A stretch of DNA of 64,000 bases from Prosopocoilus inquinatus (GCA_036172665.1 CM069877.1:10064501-10128500), one strand, 5' to 3'. Shown: positions 11,576-24,548, counted from the stretch's first letter. A program made the numbers and translations. Notes: generated from the sequence alone by a model not told the origin.

Positions 11576-13315
11576 TAAAAGAACGGTCTAGATAGCCATG
11601 AATTTATTCTGAACGTCTAGCGTAGGGTTCTTCATACGACTAGCGTGAAGCGTCACTTGCATTTCTAACCTCACTTTAACTCAACGAAGACATTTCAAAA
11701 AGAAACTTTTATTATCGAAAGTTTATATTAAGTAAAAAATTGCAGGAGCAGCTTTCGAGTTTTGTTGGTTAGGTTAACCGCCAACTTGTCAAAGTTGAAA
11801 TTCAAATGATGTTAATCACGACATGCGTTTCCTACAACAAAAGCCTGCTACAGTCTACTTGATCGGTTTTTTTTTATTGAACACTCGTTATTTTGCGCGG
11901 CTCAATTTCTAATAAGGCGGACGACGCCGACGTATTACACTAGGGCATCATTGGTGCCGCTAGAGAAATGATGTTATGAAGTAAAACGCAAAAGAAGTGC
12001 AATAAAAAATTATAGCCCTCCGATCTGTTTATCTCGTTTTAATATGTAAGGAGATTGAGATTGATTTCCATGGCAATTAAGACGGTGTCGCTGAGTGTAC
12101 TTGCGAAATGCTAACTAAACAATTTTGTCAATTTAAACCGCGTTGAATTTTGTGTAAAATCAAAAGTATAAATCGAATTTAGAATGTAATTTTTTAAACG
12201 TGTCAACATCGCATGCTGGTATACGTTTCATCGGTGTAGCTGCTACTGCGGCAAGTCACAACGGAACTGTAGGCTAGCTGTGTATCATGTCGTCCTCCGA
12301 CCAATGTCCCAGGTCACCGCCAACAGGACGATATTCTGCTGCCGGAATAATTCAACACAACGGGCATGGCCTTCACTCTCCACTCTCCTCTTTTAAGCAA
12401 GAACGTGTGGGCGACCAATTTGAGGGTGTTAAGACTAATGCTCTTTTATGATTAATTTAGGATATAAAAATGTTGGGTATCATTCCAAATAAAAGGCGTT
12501 CCAAATATTTCATTCAATCAAATCATCCTTGCTTTACTCTGACTTAAGGTATCGTGTACCTTCATCTGGTGGCAAACTTTTTTTTTGTTGTTTTGTTTTG
12601 AAACAGCACATTCGTTGAATATTTATGGTTTCCTTCCACGGCGGCGGTAGTAAATTATAATAATATTAAAGTATCCTTGAACGAGTTTCACATTCGAAAG
12701 TGATCACCGAGCGAGCGCGGGCAGCTAGTTAAGGATTTTTCAAATTTGGACTTAAAGACACACAAACGAGACAGAACGGCGACGATCAATCACAATTAGC
12801 GCTTTCGTTCCGCCTTTTTGCGCCGTGTTGTGAGTCAGACGAGGCGATTTTCACCCGGCCCGCGAAATCTGCCACGGTCGTAATTAATTAACAATAACAA
12901 TAATAATAATAATTGCAACGGCGATAATTCGCGACGGGATGACGACCGACCAAATTCGCAGAGAACGCGAACGCGCGTTCGCGTTCGTTGCACGCTAGAG
13001 TGCGAGTCCATGCTCTACTTACTGCGTTATGTAAAGGCCTTAATTGATGTGAATTTACTGTTTAACATCGCGGCATAACAATTAGGAGCGTTTCGCAACG
13101 CAGGGATTATCTCTGGTTCAGTTGAGTTGGTCAGTCAGCACTTTGGTATTGAGGTTGCGGCTTACAGGCGATCACCTGGTGGACTTTTTCGAAAAATTCT
13201 CCGGCTGACTTATCGCGAAACTATTCGAAAAACTTTCGCGTGCAATCGTAAATCGCCGTAGACTACCGGCAGCCGTCAACAATTGCCTGATTTATACGCA
13301 AATGTCTTACCTTCG
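11576..13315. other. Low-repeat region, no recognisable gene
   Basis: The first part (11580-12540) is A+T-rich and featureless to my reading. The second part (12650-13270) is mixed in composition, with TAATTAATTAA cores at about 12882, an AAT microsatellite (12892-12916), a 24 bp palindrome (12963-12986) and GCGTTATGTAAAGGCC-type sequence. It could be regulatory or an untranslated exon. I find no open frame, splice pair or polyadenylation context that would define a transcript. Confidence 0.4.
12963..12986. repeat. 24 bp perfect palindrome
   Basis: The left half GAACGCGAACGC is followed directly by its exact reverse complement GCGTTCGCGTTC. There is no spacer. It lies in the only GC-rich, non-repeated patch of this area. 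Confidence 0.9.
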
Positions 13316-16300
13316 GGGCGTCACTTCCGGTCAGACCGGATATCAAATGCCACATTTTTATTTTCTTATTTTCGCAAATAATGAAACACTTCATATAAGT
13401 AAAGCACGAGGTGAGAGAGTGTAATAGGCCAATTCCTTTCCTTCGACTCCCTTTTGAACTCTTCCTTCCTCCCCTCCTCCCTCAGGCATCTTCCAAACAA
13501 TTAGCCATTTTCTCAAAAATTATTCATTTAACCCCTTAACGCTTCCAGGACTTGAGTAATGGAATGGAAGGGGAGAGAAGGAGAGAACTCCTACCACTTC
13601 TTTCCACCCCTTCCCTCTTCTTTCTTCTCCAGTAGCAATGAAAATCCGATCAGAACTTGTTTTGGGGGATTAAATCCAAAGAGATGTTAATCCTTGAATC
13701 CCGCCTTTCCTTCGAACTCCTGCAACTTCTTCTCCCCCTTCTTCTTCTTTTGCCTCCAGTAGCAATGAAAATCCGATCAAAACTTGTTTTGGGGGGTTAA
13801 AACCAAATATTCATTCGTCGTACTTCTGCTTGAGACAAAAGTTAAAAAAATCACCTTCCAAATTAGTCAAAACTTACATAAAGAAAATCCCCGAAGGGGA
13901 AGTTTACAACTCAAATACGAAATCGAAATATTCGACGTCGTCGAAAGGGTCGTGGCGAAAGGGGAAAAATGTTAAGCACTGAAGGTAAAGAGGAAACGCT
14001 TCCAGGGTTTCAGCGATGGGATGATTCATAAATCTCTAAATTAAGAGACGTGAATCCTTGAATTCCTCTTCCTTCGAACTCCTACGACTTCTTCTCTTCA
14101 CCCCCTTCTTCTTCTTTTGCCTCCAGTAGCAATGAATATCCAATCAGTACTAATTTTGGGGGTTAAATCCAAAGAGATGACAATCCTTGAATCTCTCCTT
14201 TCCTTCGAACTCCTGCGACTTCTTCTCTTCAATCCCTTCTCCTTCTTTTGCCTCCGGTAGCAATGAAAATCCGATCAAAACTTGTTCTGGGGGGTTCCGG
14301 TCAGACCGGACATCAAATCTTTCTTATTTTCACAATGAAACTCTTCATATAAGTAAAGCACGAGGCGAGAGAGTGTAATAGGCCAATTCCTTTCCTTCGA
14401 CTCCTTTTTGATCTCTTCCTTCCTCCCCTCCTCCCTCAGGTATCTTCCAAACAATTAGCCATTTTCTCAAAAAATTATTCATTTACCCCCTTAACGCTTC
14501 CAGGACTTGAGTGATGGAAAGGAAGGGGAGAGTTTACAACTCAAAATACGATTCCAGAAGCAAACGCAAAAAAAAGAAGTGGCCGAAAGGAAGGGGAGAG
14601 TTTACAACTCAAAATACGATTCCACTAGCAAACGCAAAAAAAGAAGTGGGTGAAAGGGTCGTGGCAAAAGGGGAAAGCTGTTAAGCGCAGAAGGTAAAGA
14701 GGAAACGCTTTTGGGGCTTGAGTGATGGGAAGGCTCAAAAGACGTCAATCCTCGATTCCCCCTTCCTTCGAACTTCCTTGCGACTTCTTCTCTTCACCCC
14801 CTTCTTCTTCTTTTGCCTCCAGTAGCAATTAATATCCAACCAGAAATTGTTTCGGGGGGTTAAAACCAAATATCCATTCGTCGTATTTCTATTTGAGAGA
14901 AAAGTTAAAAAAATCACCTTCCAAATTAGTAAAAACTTTAGTTTTAGGCATCGACTTGTCCGGTTCAGTTCCATCCCACACAGACTACAAGGCTCATAGC
15001 TTATCCTTTTCATTTCTCTTTTCAGAGAATTTTTTAGCTTCTTTGAATTTATTTTCGAATTTAGTTTTACGTAGCGACTTGTCCGGTTTGTTTCCATCGC
15101 CCACAGGCCACAAGGCTCATAGCTCATTACTCTTATTAATGGCAAACAAATTCAAAGTTCTTTGTAAATAATTAACGATTGAACTTGAACTTTATTTTTT
15201 ATTCTCTTGCCGGCGACATTCGATATTAATTAGTTCTCGTGAACCGTTTTATAGAAGATTTACAACCTTCCAGGTTGCGTGATTTAATTTTGCATCATCG
15301 AATTTGTTAAATTAAGTGAATACGAAACAATATTAATTGACCTAATTTTTATTGGGCCTTTATTTATATCAATTTGATCTTTTCGGGCCATTAGATGCAC
15401 TCGCTCATAATCAAATTGACACACTTCCTACCTTCCAACCCGAGCAATTAATTTTATAAGAAGTAAGCTTACTTTTATCTAAAATATCGTGGCGCGCTAC
15501 TCAGCTCACTACGTCACACTGAAGGCGTCAAGAAGTCGGTACGTTATTGTGCGTCATCGACACGCCGCGCCGCTGCGCCGTCCATACCGAACAAACTCGA
15601 CTTCTCCAGCATCTTCGAAGATGGAACAAACGAGAAGGCAGCGTAGAATATAAAATCGGCCGGGGTTGACTCAGGAGTCAGTCGAATTCTAATTAGTGAT
15701 CGTCGAAGTTAGATTTAGTGTATAAAATAAATTGTTGCAAATAAATTAGATGGTAATCGTTATTAAATTACGGTTAAGTTTGTTACCGAGTGTTTTATTC
15801 GTTAAATAAATTAATTTAAACCCTAGAAACGTAACAATATATTACATAAAGAAAATTCCCGAAGGGGAAGTTTATAACTGAAAATACGAAATCGAAATAT
15901 TCGACGTCATCGAAAGGGTCGTGGTGGCAAAAGGGGAAAAATGTTAAGCGCAGAAGGTAAAGAGGAAACGCTTCCAGGGCTTGAGTGATGGGAAGATTCA
16001 TAAATCTCTGAATTAAGAGACGTGAATCCTTGAATTCCTCTTCCCTCGAACTCCTACGACTTCTTCTCTTCACCCCCTTCTTCCTCTTTTGCCTCCAGTA
16101 GCAATGAAAATCCGATCAGAACTTGTTTTGGGGGATTAAATCCAAAGAGAAGTCAATCCCTGAATCCCCCCTTTCCTTCGAACTCCTGCGACTTCTTTTC
16201 CTCGCCCCCTTCTTCTTCTTTTGCCTCCAGTAGCAATGAAAATCTAATCAGAACTTGTTTTGGGGGGTTAAATCCAAAGAGATGTCAATCCTTGAATCCC

Positions 16301-16990
16301 TCTTTCCTTTCGAACTCCTGCGACTTCTTCTTTTCATTCCCCTTCTCCTTCTTTTGTCTCCAGTGGCATTGAAAATCCAACGAGAGCTTGTTTTGGGGGG
16401 CTAAATCCAAAGAGACGTCAATCTTCGAATCCCCCTTTCCTTCGAACAAATAAGATTCGTCGTATTTCCATTTGATATAAAAGTTTAAAAAAATCGCCTT
16501 TCAAATCACCGAAGGGGGAATTTACAACTGAAAATACGAATCAAGAAGCAAACGCAAAAAAGAAGTCGTTGAAAGGGTTGTGCCAAAAGGGGAAAACCGT
16601 TAAGCACAGAAGGTGAAGAGGAAACGCTTCCAGAGCTTGAGTGATGGGATGATCCATAAACCTCTAAATTAAGAGACGTCAATCCTCGAATCTCCCCTTT
16701 CTTTCAGATTTCCTACATCTTCTCTTCACCCTCTTTCTCCTTTTTTTTGCCTCCATTAGCGATTAATCTCCAACTAGAACTTGTTTTGGGGCGGTTAAAT
16801 ACAAACAACATTCGTCGTATTTCTATTTGAGACAAAAGTCAGCTTCCAAATTAGTCAAACCTTACAAAAGAAAAATCGTCAAAGGGGGAAGCTTACAACT
16901 GAAAATGCGAATGCGGAAACAAACGCAAAAGAAGTCGTCGAAAGGGTCGTTGCAAAAGGGGAAAACCGTTAAGTACAGACGGTAAACAGG
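13316..16990. repeat. Composite array with 131 bp sub-units and a block repeated about 960 bp apart
   Basis: A block starting TTCCGGTCAGACCGGA (itself a 7 bp hairpin) and running to TAACGCTTCCAGGACTTGAG occurs at 13326-13560 and again at 14292-14515. Between and after these lies a 131 bp unit (CCTCCAGTAGCAATGAAAAT, CAAAGAGATGTCAATCC, CCTTTCCTTCGAACTCCTG, CTTCTTCTTTTGCCTCC) with copies near 13630, 13759, 14128, 14259, 14817, 16097, 16228 and 16363. A third component (TTACATAAAGAAAATCCCCG to GTCGTGGCAAAAGGGGAAA) links it to the 300 bp array that follows. The strong purine/pyrimidine strand bias produces many short spurious frames on both strands. Confidence 0.85.
14938..15842. mobile_element. 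About 0.9 kb insertion inside the array, LTR-like (possible solo LTR)
   Basis: The host repeat is interrupted between AAATTAGTAAAAACTT (ends ~14939) and TACATAAAG (starts ~15842); the uninterrupted form is at 13855-13885. The insert holds a ~117 bp tandem duplication (14940-15000 repeated at 15058-15118). A promoter-like stretch follows: ATATAAAATCGG near 15648, then GAGTCAGTCGAATTC near 15675. AATAAA signals near 15727 and 15740 come next, then a terminus ending GTAACA. TATA box, start site and polyadenylation signal in this order within a few hundred bases suit a Ty3/gypsy-like LTR, possibly 15163-15836 (TGT to ACA). I could not find a clean target duplication, so the boundaries are approximate. 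Confidence 0.45.
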
Positions 16991-19745
16991 AAAAAAGACG
17001 AAGTGCGTTCTTTGATACTTCAGGACCCACTACCCCATCGTTTTGATTTAATGAAGAACGTCTTTCAGGGATTCCCCCGAAGCATCAAATTACCGACATG
17101 GACGATTGGTTTGAAGACTGTGGTTAGTCGGAATCTTTTCCATCAAGATTCGCGTCGGATTAGAAGAGAATTAGCCAGAAGAGGAATTTACAAATGAAGA
17201 TATGAACTACAGAACCAAACGTAAAAGGAGACGTCATCGAAAGGGTTGTTGCAAAAGGGGAAAACTGTCAAACCACAAAAGGCACAAAAGAAAAAAGTGG
17301 AAAAGTGCGCTCATGGATTCTTTAAAACCCCCTACACGTCCATCGTTTTCATTTAATGAAGAATGCCTCTTAGGGATTCCCCCAAGCATCAAATTACTAA
17401 CTGATTCAAAGGCATTAATTGGCACAGCAAGCTTTTTTCTTCAAGGTTCGCATCGGATTGCAAAAAGAGAACTGCCAGAAAAGGAATCCGCAAATGAAAA
17501 TGCAAACTACTATTACAGAAGTAACTGAAAAAGAGGAAGTCGTCGAAAGGGTCGCGGCAAAAGGGGAAAACTGTTAAAACACAAAAGGCACAAAGGAAAC
17601 AAGACGAAAAGTAAGTTCATGGATTCTTTAAAACACACCCCCTCTACGTCCATCGTTTTCATTTAATGAGGAGCGCATCTTAGGGATTCCCCCAAGCATC
17701 AAATTATCAACTGATTTAAAGACTGTAGTTTCTCTTCAAAGTTCGTACCGGATTGCAAAAAGAGAATTGCCAGATGAAGAATCCACAAATGAAAGTGCGA
17801 ACTGCTATTACAGAATCAAGTCCAAAAGAAGAAGCCGTCGAAGGGGTTGTGGCAAAAGGGGAAAGCTGTTAAACACGAAGGGCACAAAAAGAAATAAAAC
17901 GAAAGGTGCATTCGTGGATTCTTCAAAACCCCCTACACGTCCATAGTTTTTATTTAATGAGGAGCGCCACTTAGGGATTCCCCCAAGCATCAAATTACTA
18001 ACTGATTTAATGGCTATAGTTGGTACCGCAAGCCTTTTTCTTCAAGGTTCGTATCGGAATGCAGGAACAGAATTGAAAGAAGAGGAATCCACAAACGAAA
18101 ATGCGAACTACTACAACAGAAGAAACTACAAGAGAAGAAGTCGTCGAAAGGGTCGTGGCAAAAGAGGAAAACTGTTAAAACACAGAAGGCACAAAGGAAG
18201 CAAGTCGAAAAGTGTGTTTAGGGATACTTTGAAACACCCTACACGTCCATAGTTTCCGTTTAATAGGGAACGCCTCTTAGAAATTCCTCCAAGCATCAAA
18301 AATACTAACTGATTTTAAGGCTGAAGTTGGTACAACAAGCTGTTTTCTTCAAAGTTTGCATCGAATTACAAAAAGAGAATTCTCAAAAAGCAAACCCCTA
18401 CAACAGAAGCAACTGCAAAAGAAGTTGTCATCGAAAGGGTTGTGGCAAAAGGGGAAAACTTTTAAAACACAGAAAGCCCAAAGCAAAAAAAAAAAACGAA
18501 AAGTGCGCTCATGGATTCTTTAAAACCCCCTACACGGTCATGGTTTTCATTTAATGAGAAACGTCTCTTAGGGATTTCCCCAAGCATCAAACTACCAACT
18601 GATTTAAAGGCTATAGGTGTTACAGCAAGCTGTCTTCTTCAAAGCTCGCATCGGACTGCAAACAGAGAATTGGCAGAGAGGAATCCGCAAATCAAAATGC
18701 GAACTACTACAACAGAAGCAACAGCAAAAGAAGAAGTCGTCGAAAGGGTCGTGGCAAAAGGGGAAAACTGTTAAAACACAGAAGGCACAAAGAAAACAAG
18801 ATGAAAAGTGCGTTCATGGATCCTTTAAAAACCCCTACACCTTCATCGTTTTCATTTAATGGTGAGCGCCTCTTAGAATTCCCCCAAGCATCAAATTACC
18901 AACTGATATAAAGGCTGTGGTTGGTAGCGCTAGATTTTTTCTTCAAAGTTCGCATAGGAATGCAAAAAGACAATTGCCAGAAGAAGAATCCGCAAAAGAA
19001 AATGCGAACTATAACAGAAGTAACTGCGAAAGAAGAAGTAGAAAGGGTCGGATCTTGGCAAAAGGGGAAAACTGTTAAAGCACGGAAGGCACAAAAGAAA
19101 AAAGTCGAAATGTGCGTTCATGGATTCTTCAAAACCCCCTACACGGTCATGGTTTTCATTTAAAGAAAAACGTTTCTTAGGGATTCCCCCAAGCATCAAA
19201 CTCCCAACTGATTGAAAGGCTATAGTTGTTACAGTAAGCTCTTTCCTTCAAAGTTCGCATCGGACTGCAAACAGAGAATTGGCAGAGAGGAATCTGCAAA
19301 TCAAAATGCGAACTACTACAACAGAAGCAACAGCAAAAGAAGAAGTCGTCGAAAGGGTCGTGGCAAAAGGGGAAAACCGTTAAAACACAGAACGCAAAGA
19401 GGAAATAGGACGAAAAGTGGTTCCATCGTTTTCGTTTAATGAGGAACACCTCTGAGCCTCTTAGGGATTCCCCCAAGCATCAAATTACCAACTGCTTTAA
19501 AGGCTGAAGTTTGTACAAAAAGTTTTTTTCTTCAAAGCTCGCATCGGATTGCAAAAAGAGAATTAATTGCCAGAGGAAGAATCCAGAAATGAAAATGAGA
19601 ACTAGTACACCGGAAGCAACTGCAAAAGAAGAAGTTGTAAAAAGGGTCGGAACGTGGCAAAAGGGGAAAACTATAAAACAGACTAAGAGGAAAGAGGACA
19701 TTCATATGGAGCTACGAAAAGGAATTCCACCTTCCATTAAAAGAC
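16990..19745. repeat. Tandem array, unit about 300 bp, nine copies
   Basis: The unit contains CATTTAATGAGGAACGCC, GGGATTCCCCCAAGCATC, AACTGATTTAAAGGC, TTCTTCAAAGTTCGCATCGG, AAGTCGTCGAAAGGGTCGTG and GCAAAAGGGGAAAACTGTT. GGGATTC-type boxes lie at about 17068, 17373, 17683, 17974, 18280, 18571, 18875, 19180 and 19464 (steps 284-310). In translation one frame gives a basic run rich in K and R (for example 18010-18252) and another an acidic run, but the frame is broken in most copies. I see no reason to treat it as protein-coding. Confidence 0.9.
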
Positions 19746-21044
19746 CAAATTAGTGAAGAAAATAAATTTACGCCAAGTATTTTAAAATCAAGAACAAAAT
19801 TTAAATGTGGGTTACACGTTTACGTAAGCAGACGAACTGGAAAAGCAACGATTTTTTTTTCTTCGCGTTCCACATACACACATTCGGTCCGGTCTTATGT
19901 AATATGTCAGCGGACACGACGGATTTTATGAAATTGAGAAAAAAATAATAATAAAAATTAAAAAAAAAACAACAAAATAAAATAAATCGTTCGCCACGCG
20001 ATACGACAAGAATGCCGATGTCATGGCGCACTGGATGGAACAACGAACGTATATATTGTACACTTTCTAGATGTAACAGAAACCAGGTCATCGAATGAAA
20101 GCGAAAACATAGGCATTCTCACACAACCACCGCTGAACTGGCACGGCCATTTGAATACAAAAGACGAGGAGAATTGTTTGTTATTATTTAAAACGCCCCG
20201 GCTCGCTAATGCATAGTTTCAAGAACGGTTAAGTTAGGTGAGCGGCACATAGATACTTTTCCTTCACAACCAAAACAAAAAAGTGCAAGAATTTTTTTTT
20301 TTTGAAAAAGTACATTTCAAATCCTTCAAAACACACGATCGCCTTAAAGATCGAACAAAACTAGAACCGTTGCATAACATCTCTCCAATTTTTTTTCTTT
20401 TTATTTATTAAAAGTTTAATCATGAGTTTCATTGTGTGTATTCGAAGGATTTTGTATTTTACAAGTTTGATTGTACGTGTGTATGCGTTTCACGCTTTAA
20501 ATTAGCTGCTCTATGTGTGTTTGTATATCTATCTAATAAAGCGGCGTACGTCAAAAAAAATCCTTGCGTGGTAATTGACGAGTTTCTCTTTCGGTTCGAG
20601 GTTGTGGGTACTTATTTACAACCACACGAAACAAAAAAAAACAGAAGAGAATGAGGGCTTCTTAAAAAAATACTTTCGTACGTGTTGCATGAGGGCTTCT
20701 TAAAATACTTCCGACGTACAGCCGTGCGCACCTTAAGTGTTACAATTCGACATTTCTCTGAGCCTTGTAGTACAAGCTGTTAAGGGTGAAGTTTGCTTGC
20801 TGCAAGAGGTGCGGTTTAGTTGCGCACGACTGTACATTTCGCGTGTCCTAGAAGGTGGCCCGGCCTGTACCTTGACGTTGCTGATTGGCCCTTTGGGTGC
20901 GTTGTTATTTTTTCTCGAGCTTTGCGTCCAGCACCGAGTGGGTGCGGTATGGGGCGACGGCGGCGTTGCACGATTTCGCGTTTTATCTGTCTCATTTTTA
21001 TATTTTTTAAAGTTGATTTTGTCCAATAATATCTTGCAAAAATG
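19746..21044. other. Non-repeated region without a recognisable gene
   Basis: The sequence at 19800-20640 is A+T-rich. A 17 bp phrase ATGAGGGCTTCTTAAAA occurs twice (near 20651 and 20689). From 20740 to 21000 composition becomes more even, with overlapping frames of 102 codons (plus, 20737-21045) and 97 codons (minus, 20733-21026). Frames on both strands and no domain I know argue against coding. Confidence 0.4.
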
Positions 21045-24000
21045 AAAGACGAGACGAAAGGTCTCGACGAGCGGCGGCCGAAAATCGTGCTGGTTCGATT
21101 TCTCGATTCAAGTAGGCCAGGGGATTATTTGAAGAGCTGAAGACGGGTCTGCACACGTTCGTATCCAGAAAACGATGCGACCATCGGATTCCTTGGATTT
21201 TTTTACTCGTGTGAGGGTGGCTGTTTCGCGTTCTGACGCCGTTTAGGGTTGGAGAAAAATTCGCGAAAAGATAATTGCGAAAAAAAAATCGCGAGTTTAA
21301 GAGACAAGTTTGAAATCGATGTGTCCGTCGGCTTCGTTAGAATCTTTTACTCATGTGAGGGTGACAGTTTCGTATTCTGACGCCATTTAGGGGTCGAAAA
21401 AATTTCGCCAAAAGAAAATCGCGAGTTTGGGAGACTAATTTGAAATCTGAATCTGCGTGCTTTCATATCCAGTTTGAAATCCGGATCTACGCGCGTTTGT
21501 ATCCAGAATTCGATGTGACCATCGGATTCTCTGGTTTTTTTACTCATGCGAGGATGGCGGTTTCGCGATCTGACGGTGTTTAGGGGTCGAAAAAATTTGG
21601 GAGTTTGGGAGACAAGTTTGAAATCCGGGTCTGCGCGCAATCGTATCCAGAATTCGATGCGACCATCGGATTCCCTGGATGTTTTTACTGATGTGCTGGG
21701 TGGCAGTTACGCGTTCTAACGCCGTTTAAGGGTCGAAAAAAATTCGCCAAAAAAAATCACTTGTTTCAGAGACTAATTCGAAATCTGGATCTGTGCGCTT
21801 TCATATCCAGTTTGAAATCCGGATTTACGGGCATTTGTATCCAAAATTCGATGTGACCATCGGTTTCCCTGGGTTTCTTTACTCATGGGAGCGCGATGGT
21901 TTCGCGTTCTGACGGCGTTTAGGGGTCGAAAAGATTTCGCGAAAAAAAAATCGCGAGTTTGAGAGACTAAGTTGAAATCTGGATCTGTGCGCTTTCGTAC
22001 CCAGTTTGAAATCCGGATCTATGCGCGTTTGTATCCAGAATTCGATGTGACCATCGGATTCTCTGGTTTTTTTACTCATGTGAGGGTGGCGGTTTCGCGA
22101 TCTGACGGTGTTTAGGGGTCGAAAAAATTTCACGAAAAAAAAATCGTGACAAGTTTGAAATCCGGATCTGCGCGCGTTTGTATCAAAAATTCGATGCCAT
22201 CATCGGATTCCTGGGAATTTTTTACTAATGTGAAGGTGGCAGTTTCGCGTTCTAACGCCGTTTAGGGGTTGAAAAAAATTCGCCAAAAAAAAAAAAAATC
22301 TCGAGTTTGGGAGACTAATTTGAAATCTGGATCTGCGCGCTTTCATATCCAGTTTGAAATCCGGATTTACGCGCGCTTGTATCCAGAATTCGATGTGACC
22401 ATCGGATCCTCTGGTTTTTTTACTCATGCGAGGGTGGCGGTTTCGCGATCTGACGGTGTTTAGGAGTCGAATAAATTTCGCGAAAAAAAAATCGTGAGTT
22501 TGGGGGACAAGTTTGAAATCCGAATCTGCGCGCGTTTGTATCAAGAATTCGATGCCACCAACGGATACCTGGGAATTTTTTGCTCATGTAAGAAAAACGT
22601 TCTAACGCCGTTTAGGGGTCGAAAAAAATTCGCCAAAAAAAAATCGTGAGCTTGAGAGACTAATTTGAAATCTGGATCTGCGCGCTTTCGTATCCAGTTT
22701 GAAATGCTGATCTACGCGCGTTTGTATCCAGAATTTGATGTGACCATCAGATTCCCTAGATTTCTTTACCCATGCGAGGGTGGCGGTTTCGCGTTTTGAC
22801 GGCGTTTAGGGGACGAAAAAATTTCTCGAAAAAAATCGCGAATCGGACAAGTTTGAAATCCGGATCTGCGCGCGTTTGTATCAAGAATTCGATGCCACAA
22901 TCGGCTTCCTTAGAATCTTTTACTTACGTGAGGGTGACAGTTTCGTATTCTGACGCCGTTTAGGGGTCGAAAAAAAATTTCGCCAAAAAAAATCGCGTGT
23001 TTGAGAGACTAATTTGAAATCTGAATCTGCGTGCTTTCATATCCAGTTTGAAATCCGGATTTACGAGCGTTTGTATCCATAATACGATGCGACCATCGGA
23101 TTCCCTGGATTCCTTTACTAATGCGAGGGTGGCGGTTTCGCGTTCTGACGGTGTTTAGGGGTCGAAAAAAAACCGCGAGAAAGAAATTGCGAGTTTGAGA
23201 GACAAGTTTGAAATCCGGACCTTCGCGAATTCGTATCCAGACTTCGATGCAACCGTCCAATTCCTTGGGATCTTTTGCTTACGAGAGGGTGGCAGTTTCT
23301 TGTTCTGATGCCGTTTAGGGGTCGAAAAAAAATTAAGAAAAAATGTTGCGAGTTTGAGAGAAAAGGGAGTCGAAAAAATTCGCGAGTTTGAGACAAGTAT
23401 GAAATCCGGTTCTGCGCGCGTTCGTATCCAGAATTCAACGAGACTATTGGATTCCTTAGAAATTTTTACTCATGTGAGGGTGACACTTTTGCGTTCTGAC
23501 GCCGTTTAGGGGTCGAGAAAAATTCGCGAAAAAATCTCGAATTTGAGACAAGTTTGAAATCCGGATCCGCGCACGTTTTTAAAATTTGGTGCGAGCATCG
23601 GATTCCTTGGAATTTTTTACTCACGGGAGGGTGGCAATTCCGCGTTCTGGCGTTGTTTAGGGCTCGAAAAAAAATTGGGAGTTTGAAAGACAAGTTTAAA
23701 TTCCGGATCTGCCCGCGTTCATGTCCAGAATCCGACGCGACCATCGAAGTACTTAGAATCATGAAAGGGCGGCAGTTTCGCGTTCTGATGTCATTTAGGG
23801 GTTGAAAAAAAAAAGTGCGAAAAAAATCGCGAGTTTGAGAGACAAGTTTAAGATCCGGCTCTGTGCGCGACCGTATCCAGAATTCGATGGAACTATCAAA
23901 TTCCTTGGATTTTTTTACTCGTGTGAGGGTTCTGATGTCATTTAGGGGTCGAAAAAACGTCGCGAAAAAAATCGCGAGTTTGAGAGTTTTTGAACTCCGC

Positions 24001-24165
24001 ATCTGCTCGCGTTCGTATCTAGAATTCCATGCGACCATCGGATTCCTTGAAATTCTTTACTCATGAGAGGGTGACAGTTTCGCATTCTGACGCCGTTTAG
24101 GATTGGAAAGAAATTCGCGAAAAAAATTGCTTCGAATCGGTCATTCGTTTCGTCGCATATCAAAT
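21045..24165. repeat. Tandem array with alternating 148 and 193 bp units (341 bp higher-order repeat)
   Basis: The unit contains GTTTGAAATCCGGATCTGCG, CGTTTGTATCCAGAATTCG, ATGCGACCATCGGATTCC, TTTTTACTCATGTGAGGGTG, GGTTTCGCGTTCTGACGGCG and TTTAGGGGTCGAAAAAATT. The box GTTTAGGGGTCGAA recurs near 21389, 21580, 21728, 21919, 22111, 22262, 22461, 22609, 22806, 22959, 23155, 23304, 23507, 23655, 23795, 23941 and 24106. Most of the array alternates ~148 and ~195 bp; the longer form carries an extra ~45 bp half-copy (AATCTGGATCTGCGCGCTTT type). Minus-strand frames up to 190 codons (23466-24038) read through it, but the unit length is not a multiple of three. Confidence 0.9.
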
Positions 24166-24340
24166 AAAACGTCTCGGTGAGTGGACATGGAGAAAATTGT
24201 GTCGGTTCAATTTTTCAATCCTAGATGGCAGTATAAGGCCGATGGATTATGATTTAAAGGGCCGAAGTCTGGACCTGAACGCGTTTGCTTCCAGAAATTT
24301 GTTTTTTCGTTTTGTTTTTTTTTTTTTTGAAAGAGGAACG
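24166..24340. other. Junction sequence after the array
   Basis: A diverged end of the array unit, then a T-run near 24317. No gene is seen. Confidence 0.4.
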
Positions 24341-24548
24341 GCAAATTAGATATTTGGCCCCAGGTGCAAAATTTCCTTACTACGGCACTGTTTGCTTCTG
24401 GAGAGTGACCCCTTAAGACCTTCTGGTCATTGATGAGTCATAAGGCAAATTAGATATTAGGCCCCAGGTGCAAAATTTCCTTACTACGGCACTGTTTGCT
24501 TCTGGAGAGGGACCCCTTAAGACCTTCTGGTCATTGATGAATCATAAT
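24341..24548. repeat. Tandem duplication, unit 104 bp, two copies
   Basis: The segment starting GCAAATTAGATATTTGG at 24341 is repeated almost exactly from 24445, including AGGTGCAAAATTTCCTTACT and CTTAAGACCTTCTGGTCATT. Few differences are visible, so the duplication looks recent. Fragments of the last phrase recur at 24630-24670. Confidence 0.9.

Noticed and set aside
14735..15145. 136-codon minus-strand frame
   Set aside because: Crosses the border between the array and the LTR-like insertion and includes the 117 bp duplication.
17202..19439. Basic K/R-rich frames in the 300 bp array that could suggest a repeat protein
   Set aside because: Frame is shifted or closed in most copies and an acidic reading exists in another frame; no conserved register.
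23466..24038. 190-codon minus-strand frame
   Set aside because: Reads through three to four units of the 148/193 bp array; unit length is not a multiple of three and other units are closed.
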